NCBI GenBank assembly: GCA_049890195.1 | Contig: JBMHBY010000006.1 | Coordinates: 1-64,000, forward strand | Length of the DNA: 64,000 nt | Origin: JAYQKL01 sp049890195 | Lineage (GTDB): Bacteria; Pseudomonadota; Alphaproteobacteria; RS24 | Reading direction: 5' to 3' | In this document: positions 59,049 through 64,000 of the stretch, one piece after another | How positions within the stretch are numbered: the stretch's first letter is position 1 | How the letters are laid out: every line of letters starts with the position of its first letter | The notes under the pieces: generated by a model | Databases searched by the model: none | What the model was told of the DNA's origin: nothing | The model's input: only the letters and a program-made list of their open reading frames with translations | Program-made: the position numbers and the translations under genes

Positions 59049-59969
59049 ATGAAACGGCAGTTGGGGTTTATGAACGACAAGAAAGACAAAACATCAACAC
59101 CCGGCCCCGCCCTCACCAAACAGGATTTGGCGGCGATGTTGCGCTATCACATCGAAGCCGGCGTCACTGACCTGTTGTCTGACACCCCGGTCAACAGATT
59201 CAACAAAGCGCAGCAAGCCATTGAGCAGGTTGAGAACAATGCCTCACAAGCCGGGCCGCCTGCCACCCCGGGTATGCAGGAAGCCGGCGCGCCTGCCTTG
59301 GGCAAAAGCCCGGACCCAGACAGCCTGGCCCGGGCCAGACCACCGGTCAGCATCAGCCCGGAGGACATCGCGGCGGCGGAAAATCTGGCGGCAGCCTGTG
59401 ACAGTTTGGACGCCTTGCGCCAAGCCGTCGAGACGTTTGAGGGATGTCCGTTGAAACAGGCGGCGCGCTCGACGGTGTTCAGTGACGGCAACAGCGCCGC
59501 AAAACTGATGTTGATTGGCGAGGCGCCGGGCCGAGATGAAGATCGTGACGGCAAGCCTTTTGTCGGGGTCAGCGGGCAACTGCTTGACCACATGATGCAA
59601 TATATCGGCTTCACCCGCGAGACCATGTACATCACCAATATCGTCCCCTGGCGCCCCCCCGGCAACAGGACACCGAAACCGGAAGAAACCGCAATCTGTC
59701 TGCCGTTCGTCAAACGCCATATTCAGCTTGTCAACCCGGACCTTATCCTGATGATCGGCGGCACCTCAGCGAAGGAACTGCTGCAGACCAATGACGGCAT
59801 TTCAAAATTGCGCGGCAACTGGCAGGCGGTCGACATTCACGGTGCCCAGTACAAAGCCCTCCCTCTGTTTCACCCCGCCTATCTGCTGCGCAACCCGGCC
59901 CGCAAGGCCGAAACCTGGCAGGATCTGCTCAAGGTTAAGCAGTTTTTCAACGCTGCAGCGGAGACATGA
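59049..59969 (+). CDS. Uracil-DNA glycosylase, family 4-like, lacking two Fe-S cysteines
   Basis: The 306-residue protein has an N-terminal region (1-125) without homology that I recognise and a C-terminal UDG domain. Motif A is GEAPGRDEDRDGKPFVG and motif B is FHPAYLLRN, which identify family 4-like enzymes that excise uracil. Family 4 enzymes hold a 4Fe-4S cluster through four cysteines. Here the pair CxxC is FEGC, and the third ligand (as in VVKCRPP) is Trp in IVPWRPPGNR; only AICLPF keeps its Cys. The start (59049) is uncertain; ATG 59070 is possible. It overlaps the lytic transglycosylase gene by 4 bases. Confidence 0.87.
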   Translation: MKRQLGFMNDKKDKTSTPGPALTKQDLAAMLRYHIEAGVTDLLSDTPVNRFNKAQQAIEQVENNASQAGPPATPGMQEAGAPALGKSPDPDSLARARPPVSISPEDIAAAENLAAACDSLDALRQAVETFEGCPLKQAARSTVFSDGNSAAKLMLIGEAPGRDEDRDGKPFVGVSGQLLDHMMQYIGFTRETMYITNIVPWRPPGNRTPKPEETAICLPFVKRHIQLVNPDLILMIGGTSAKELLQTNDGISKLRGNWQAVDIHGAQYKALPLFHPAYLLRNPARKAETWQDLLKVKQFFNAAAET

Positions 59970-61774
59970 CTGGGATGATTGTCAAAACGCGTATAGCAGA
60001 CCGATTTTTGAAGTTCCGGAGCCTGACCGCCCTGATGTGTCTGCTGGCTCTGGCCGACATCTCCATCGATCCGGCGCAAGCGCGCATTTCGCAGGCGCCC
60101 ATGCCGCGCCCGGCCTATACCCCGCCGCCGCCGACACCCGACCATGTTTTATATCAAGACATTTTCGAACTGCATGAACAGGCGAAATGGAAGCAGGCCG
60201 ACCGCCTCATCCGTCAACTTAATGACAAAGCGCTGATGGGCCATGTCATGCGTCTGCGCTATATGCACCCGACAGCCTATCGTGCAACATGGGCGGAACT
60301 GCGGGACTGGCTTTATGCTTATGCCGACCACCCGGGTGCCTGGCAGGTTTACAACCTTGCCAAAAAACGCCGCCCCAGAGGGGTCAAAATGCCCCCCAAA
60401 CCGCCTTCGCGTGTCTGGGCGCAAGCCAGTGCGCAAAAGGGGAAACAACTTTTCCGTTCCCGGGCCAGCCGCTCGATCAGAAACGAAGTCCGCCGTCTGA
60501 CCTATCGCGAACGCCCGACCCAGGCACTGAAATATATCGGCAAACGCACCATTGACAGGCAACTGACCGCCGGGGAGACCGATTGGCTCAGAGCCCTGAT
60601 TGCCCGTTCCTATTATATTGAAGGCAAGCCGGAAAAGTCACTTGAAACGGCGTTGAAAGCCGCAAGAAGCCGCGAGCTTGTTCCCTTGGCGGATTGGCAT
60701 ATAGGGCTGGCGGCATGGCGGCTTGGCGATGTTGCGACGGCCCTGCGCCATTTTACCATTCTGTTGGACAATGAAAACGCCTCAGCCAATTACCGGGCGG
60801 CGGCCGGGGTCTGGGCGGCCCGTAGTGTTGACGCGCTGGGGCAGAAAAAACAGGCTGCAGACTTTCTGAAAAAAGCTGCGCGTGTCGGCAAAAACAATTT
60901 TTATGCACTGTTGGCTCAACACAAGCTGCATGGCCGCATCAAAGTGAACTGGACGTATGACAAACCGTCGGAGGTTTCCGATTTGTCATCCCACAAAGCC
61001 GTGAAACGAGCCGAAAAGCTGCTGCGGGCCAATCAGCAGGAATTGGCTGAATTGGAACTGCTGTATCTTGGAGAGCGCCTTGGCAACAAGCAGAAACAAA
61101 GCCTGTTGGAACTGGCCCGCACTAAAAAGCTGCCAGCCGTCGAGCTTGCCATGACATACAGCATTGATTTGGGACAAGAACAGGAGCTGGATGAAATTTC
61201 CGAAGGACAATTCCCTGTTCCAGCCTACCAGCCGACCACCGGCTACCGGCTCGACAAGGCTGTCCTGTTCGGCCTGATCCGTCAGGAAAGCCGGTTCAAA
61301 GCACGGGCCAAGTCCTCAGCCGGCGCCCGCGGCCTGATGCAGATCATGCCCAACACCGCCGCCTTTGTCACCGGTGACAGAAAACTGCGTTACCGCTCAG
61401 GCCGTGACCGGCTGTACCGGATGTCGTTCAACATGAATATTGGTCAAGCCTATCTGGAGGGCCTTTTGCAGGATGAAAGCATCAACAACAATCTTGTGCT
61501 GGCGCTTGGCTCCTATAATGCCGGGCCGGGCAATGTCCGCCGCTGGCAGAAGGAAATCGGTCCGACGGATGACCCGTTGCTGTTTATTGAAAGCCTGCCG
61601 GCGCCTGAAACCCGTCACTATATCCGCATCGTACTTCGCAATATATGGCTGTACCGCGACAAGATGGAACAAGACGCGGTGACGCTCGAAATGATGGCCC
61701 GGGGGCAATGGCCGACTTACAGCGCCCAGGAAAACAAAATAGCCCGGAACAAGTCCGGGCTGATTTCGCGGTAA
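59966..61774 (+). CDS. Soluble lytic murein transglycosylase
   Basis: The 602-residue protein has a signal peptide (LTALMCLLALADISIDPAQA) and a long helical superhelix, as in Slt70. A C-terminal goose-lysozyme-like domain follows, with QESRFKARAKSSAGARGLMQ, the catalytic Glu in RQESRF, and ALGSYNAGPGNVRRW. It cleaves peptidoglycan with formation of 1,6-anhydromuramic acid. Its ATG lies in the ATGA overlap with the UDG gene. The 3' coding end contains the atp operon terminator. Confidence 0.95.
   Translation: MTGMIVKTRIADRFLKFRSLTALMCLLALADISIDPAQARISQAPMPRPAYTPPPPTPDHVLYQDIFELHEQAKWKQADRLIRQLNDKALMGHVMRLRYMHPTAYRATWAELRDWLYAYADHPGAWQVYNLAKKRRPRGVKMPPKPPSRVWAQASAQKGKQLFRSRASRSIRNEVRRLTYRERPTQALKYIGKRTIDRQLTAGETDWLRALIARSYYIEGKPEKSLETALKAARSRELVPLADWHIGLAAWRLGDVATALRHFTILLDNENASANYRAAAGVWAARSVDALGQKKQAADFLKKAARVGKNNFYALLAQHKLHGRIKVNWTYDKPSEVSDLSSHKAVKRAEKLLRANQQELAELELLYLGERLGNKQKQSLLELARTKKLPAVELAMTYSIDLGQEQELDEISEGQFPVPAYQPTTGYRLDKAVLFGLIRQESRFKARAKSSAGARGLMQIMPNTAAFVTGDRKLRYRSGRDRLYRMSFNMNIGQAYLEGLLQDESINNNLVLALGSYNAGPGNVRRWQKEIGPTDDPLLFIESLPAPETRHYIRIVLRNIWLYRDKMEQDAVTLEMMARGQWPTYSAQENKIARNKSGLISR
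61731..61761 (-). terminator. Terminator of the atp operon, inside the 3' end of the transglycosylase gene
   Basis: An 8-bp stem AGCCCGGA/TCCGGGCT with a 5-base loop (61741-61761) is followed on the minus strand by ATTTTGTTTT. It lies 26 bases after the atpF stop but entirely within the last codons of the convergent lytic transglycosylase gene. This is a good intrinsic terminator for the atpI-B-E-F'-F transcript. Confidence 0.8.
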
Positions 61775-61786
61775 AACCGAAAATTG

Positions 61787-62272
61787 TTAGTGAAGATTTT
61801 TTGCCAGGCTGTCGATGGTGTTTTTGACAAGCCTGTCGGATTGGGCGGTCGTCATTTTCTCACCAATGAGTTGGGCTGACGCCTCAATCGCCAATTCAAC
61901 GGTCGCCTGCTTCACTTCCTGAGAGAGCTGCGCTTCGGCGCGGGCAATTTTGTCCTCAGCCTGCTTGGTACGCCGCTCAAGACGGGCTTTCAAGGCAAGC
62001 TCAGCCTCCGCTGCAATGCGCTTGGCGTCTTCCTGCGCCTGCTCGACCAACACGGCGGCCTCCTGTTCAGCCTCTTTGGCCCGTTTTTCATAATCGGATA
62101 AAACGGACAGGGCTTCCTGACGCAGGGCACGGGCATCATCCAATTGTTTTTTGATTTCGTCTGAACGCTCATCCAGCATGGCGGCGACCCGGCCATGCAG
62201 GTTCAGCTTCCAAAAACCAGCCAACACCAGAACAAATGCAAGGGCTACGAAAAAGGATGCATCAAAGTTCAT
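61787..62272 (-). CDS. atpF: ATP synthase F0 subunit b
   Basis: Subunit b is one half of the peripheral stalk. The 161-residue protein has an N-terminal membrane helix (about 4-22, FFVALAFVLVLAGFWKL) and a long amphipathic coil (AKEAEQEAAVLVEQAQEDAK). Bacteria of this group use a b/b' pair, and this gene follows b' by 15 bases. Confidence 0.92.
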   Translation of the reverse strand: MNFDASFFVALAFVLVLAGFWKLNLHGRVAAMLDERSDEIKKQLDDARALRQEALSVLSDYEKRAKEAEQEAAVLVEQAQEDAKRIAAEAELALKARLERRTKQAEDKIARAEAQLSQEVKQATVELAIEASAQLIGEKMTTAQSDRLVKNTIDSLAKNLH

Positions 62273-62287
62273 AATCTCTCTCCCGCC

Positions 62288-62785
62288 TTAAGCCTTGTCG
62301 GACGCCGGAGCACTCGAGGCAACGGCCTTTTCAACAGCGGCTTTTGTAACAGTGGCCCCTGTGGCGGCCTTGACGATTTCTCCAACCAGACCGGTGGCGG
62401 CATCTTCAACGCTGCCCAACGCTTCATCGCGGCTTGCCGCAAGGCGTTTCTCCGCTTCAGCCAGTTGCTTATCAAGCTTGGCTTCAAGCTCTGCTTCCTG
62501 GGCGGCAATCGCATCATTGGCGGCTTGACGCGCATCCTGGGCAATGGCCAGGGCTTTGGCGCGCGCCTCTGCCAACGCCGTCTCATAATTTTCGAGTGCT
62601 TTTTCAGCCTCATCCCGCATTTGGGATGCCTGGGCAAGGTCATCCTCAATGCGCTGCCGGCGTTCAGCCAATATGCCGCCAAGCTTAGGCAGGGCAAAGG
62701 CTGATAAAATGACATACAGCCCAATGAAGGTGATAGCCAGCCAGACAAGCTGCGGGGCAAAGAAGTCAGGGTTTAACTGTGGCAT
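62288..62785 (-). CDS. ATP synthase F0 subunit b'
   Basis: The 165-residue protein is the second, b'-type stalk subunit. It has one membrane helix (about 15-32, WLAITFIGLYVILSAFAL) followed by a coiled coil rich in Ala, Glu and Lys (DEAEKALENYETALAEARAK). It is more Ala-rich than b and starts with MPQLNPDFFAPQLVWL. A stable hairpin lies between it and atpE (see 62815-62846). Confidence 0.9.
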   Translation of the reverse strand: MPQLNPDFFAPQLVWLAITFIGLYVILSAFALPKLGGILAERRQRIEDDLAQASQMRDEAEKALENYETALAEARAKALAIAQDARQAANDAIAAQEAELEAKLDKQLAEAEKRLAASRDEALGSVEDAATGLVGEIVKAATGATVTKAAVEKAVASSAPASDKA

Positions 62786-62814
62786 CCGTCGCCTCTTGTA
62801 TCAGGGTTGCGTTC

Positions 62815-62846
62815 CCCGAACCGGATCAGGGGATCCGGCAAGGGGC
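62815..62846 (-). promoter_or_regulatory. Intercistronic hairpin between atpE and the b' gene
   Basis: CCGGATC and GATCCGG form a perfect 7-bp stem (62822-62839, loop 4 bases), extended by CCCC/GGGG (62815-62818 and 62843-62846) across a 3x3 internal loop. No T-run follows. It stands 16 bases after the atpE stop. It may protect atpE mRNA and help set high c-subunit output; that is inference. Confidence 0.6.
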
Positions 62847-62861
62847 GAAAACTGCTTTGTG

Positions 62862-63089
62862 TCAGACAACAAAAAGCAGGATCAGGGCAACAATCAGACC
62901 AAACAGGCCGGTGGCTTCAGCCAAGGCAAAGCCGAGGAGCAGGTTCGGGAACTGGCTTTGAGCCGCTGACGGGTTGCGCAGGGCACCGGCCAGATAATTT
63001 CCAAAGATTGTTCCGATTGAGATACCGGCACCCGCAAGGGCGATACATGCGATACCTGCACCGATATATTTTGCTGCTTCTGCTTCCAT
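62862..63089 (-). CDS. atpE: ATP synthase F0 subunit c
   Basis: Subunit c forms the rotor ring. The 75-residue hairpin has helix 1 (YIGAGIACIALAGAGISIG), a polar loop with RNP (ALRNPSAAQSQ) and helix 2 (LLLGFALAEATGLFGLIVA). The proton-carrying Glu is in ALAEATG. A single Glu and no Na-binding Gln/Ser pair suggest proton use, although I cannot test this. It is made in far more copies than its neighbours. Confidence 0.96.
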   Translation of the reverse strand: MEAEAAKYIGAGIACIALAGAGISIGTIFGNYLAGALRNPSAAQSQFPNLLLGFALAEATGLFGLIVALILLFVV

Positions 63090-63134
63090 GATTTTTCTCC
63101 GTGTAAATGCCCGAATGGGCGGTTGAAATTAAAA

Positions 63135-63923
63135 TTAATGGTCTAAATGGATCGCATCATTCAGGTATATGCATGTCAAAATGGTGAACACATATGCCTG
63201 AAGGAACGCAATGAGAAACTCCAGCCCGGTAAACGCCACCATCATGGCGACCGGAGCAATGACACCGGCGGACATCACGCCCCCGGCCGAAAGGAAAGCC
63301 ACGGCAAATCCGCCGAAAACTTTTAACATGGTATGACCGGCCATCATGTTCGCAAACAGACGAACAGACAAGCTGACGGGGCGTGTCAGATATGAAATCA
63401 GTTCAATCACAACAAGCAACGGCAACAGGGCGCCGGGAATGCCTGAGGGCACAAACAGCCGCAGAAACCCGATGCCGTGGCGGGCAAATCCAACGCCAGT
63501 GACCAGCAGGAACACAACAGACGCCAATGCGAAAGTCACAATCAGATGCGACGTCACCGTAAATGAATAGGGGATCATGCCGAGCATGTTGGAGAACAGG
63601 ACAAAAACGAACAGGGTGAAGACGAAGGGGAAGTATTTCAGGCCTTCCGTGCCGGTATTGTCGCGGATCATATTGGCGACGAATTCGTAGGCAAGTTCAC
63701 CCATGGACTGCAGCCTGCCGGGCACCAATGAGGCACCGCGTGCCGCGGCTGTCAGGAAAACCGTGGCGACGGCCACGACAATGACCATCCAAAGCGAGGA
63801 ATTGGTGAAGCTGGGGTCTATGCCGGCAATGGTCGGCAATTCAACAATTGGTGAAATTTCAAATTGATGCATCGGATCGACATTGAACCCGCCGGTGTCA
63901 TGTCCGTTGTTTCCTGAAGCCAC
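63135..63923 (-). CDS. atpB: ATP synthase F0 subunit a
   Basis: Subunit a holds the proton half-channels. The 262-residue protein has five or more membrane helices. The essential Arg is in SVRLFANMMAGH, and EFLIAFLQAYVFTILTCIYL is the C-terminal helix. I chose the GTG at 63923, because GAGGAG lies 7 bases upstream and atpI stops 4 bases before it; an ATG at 63935 has no good site. A 45-base gap leads to atpE. Confidence 0.95.
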   Translation of the reverse strand: MASGNNGHDTGGFNVDPMHQFEISPIVELPTIAGIDPSFTNSSLWMVIVVAVATVFLTAAARGASLVPGRLQSMGELAYEFVANMIRDNTGTEGLKYFPFVFTLFVFVLFSNMLGMIPYSFTVTSHLIVTFALASVVFLLVTGVGFARHGIGFLRLFVPSGIPGALLPLLVVIELISYLTRPVSLSVRLFANMMAGHTMLKVFGGFAVAFLSAGGVMSAGVIAPVAMMVAFTGLEFLIAFLQAYVFTILTCIYLNDAIHLDH

Positions 63924-63927
63924 GCTT

Positions 63928-64000
63928 TCACTCCTCATTTGTCGGGTCATCCGACCCTGGTGTGTCTGTCAGACCCATACGCTTATTCATCTCACGCGAG
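63928..64000 (-). CDS. atpI: ATP synthase protein I (AtpI), C-terminal fragment
   Basis: Only the last 23 codons are in the window. They end with MNKRMGLTDTPGSDDPTNEE and a TGA at 63928-63930. AtpI is a small membrane protein that assists assembly of the c-ring and often stands before atpB. The call rests on position and the typical charged tail, so the family is inferred. Confidence 0.65.
   Translation of the reverse strand, partial: SREMNKRMGLTDTPGSDDPTNEE

Noticed and set aside
62269..62760. 163-residue minus-strand frame over the b' gene
   Set aside because: It is a frame-shifted shadow; the frame at 62288-62785 holds a clear b' subunit.
1..64000. CRISPR arrays, insertion sequences, prophage, toxin-antitoxin or defence genes
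   Set aside because: I looked for direct repeats with spacers, transposases, integrases and restriction genes and saw none. The window is housekeeping DNA.

Overview
The window is one dense block of alphaproteobacterial housekeeping genes, moderately GC-rich by eye. I see no mobile element, CRISPR array, rRNA or tRNA. The lineage rests on gene order and content: an RluD-like gene next to rpoH, purA beside serA-serC with a serC leader, a separate atpI-B-E-F'-F block with two b-type subunits, glyQ-glyS-ppdK, tkt-gap-pgk-fba with a class I aldolase, and an alphaproteobacterial-type 6S RNA. I cannot name the genus. The Sul-like folP beside glmM fits relatives of Rhodobiaceae. The first 12 bases match the end of the Illumina adapter, so this is probably a raw contig end, possibly from a metagenome.

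Layout. 1-1.2 kb: tail of an RluD-like pseudouridine synthase, then rpoH. 1.4-5.5 kb (minus): purA, serA, serC. 5.6-21.2 kb (minus): yebC, ruvCAB, ybgC, tolQRAB, pal, cpoB, tilS, ftsH, folP, glmM, thiD, then a small secreted protein. 21.3-24.7 kb (minus): a coiled-coil protein, zapA, a glycosyltransferase, 6S RNA, 5-formyltetrahydrofolate cyclo-ligase and a YmdB-type phosphodiesterase. 24.9-30.3 kb (plus): tkt, gap, pgk, fba. 30.3-35.2 kb (minus): a metallo-beta-lactamase-fold protein, xseB, ispA, dxs, tlyA. 35.3-42.5 kb: a threonylcarbamoyl-AMP synthase, an SRAP protein, a DUF192 protein, a dihydroorotase-family protein, a family 9 glycosyltransferase, ygfZ, tag and a KAS III-like enzyme. 42.6-46.2 kb (plus): nadA-nadB-nadC. 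46.2-52.6 kb (minus): a cell wall hydrolase, ppdK, glyS, glyQ. 52.7-58.9 kb: a methyltransferase, ispB, ispE, a TPR protein and ETF-ubiquinone oxidoreductase. 59-61.8 kb (plus): a uracil-DNA glycosylase and a lytic transglycosylase. 61.8-64 kb (minus): the F0 part of ATP synthase.

How the genes work together. Several blocks are functional units: Holliday junction processing (RuvABC), outer-membrane constriction (Tol-Pal with YbgC and CpoB), lower glycolysis or gluconeogenesis, isoprenoid synthesis (dxs, ispA, ispE, ispB), NAD synthesis (nadABC) and F0. No gap between genes exceeds 300 bases.

The most interesting points are a chromosomal dihydropteroate synthase that looks like the mobile sulfonamide-resistance Sul enzymes, a GAPDH without the NAD-selective aspartate, a 6S RNA whose promoter starts inside the upstream coding region, a serC leader RNA candidate, an uracil-DNA glycosylase lacking two iron-sulfur cysteines, a dihydroorotase with Gln in place of a metal His, an 11-bp tandem repeat running into the ispB start codon, and hairpins in the atp operon. 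I found no wholly undescribed multi-gene system.
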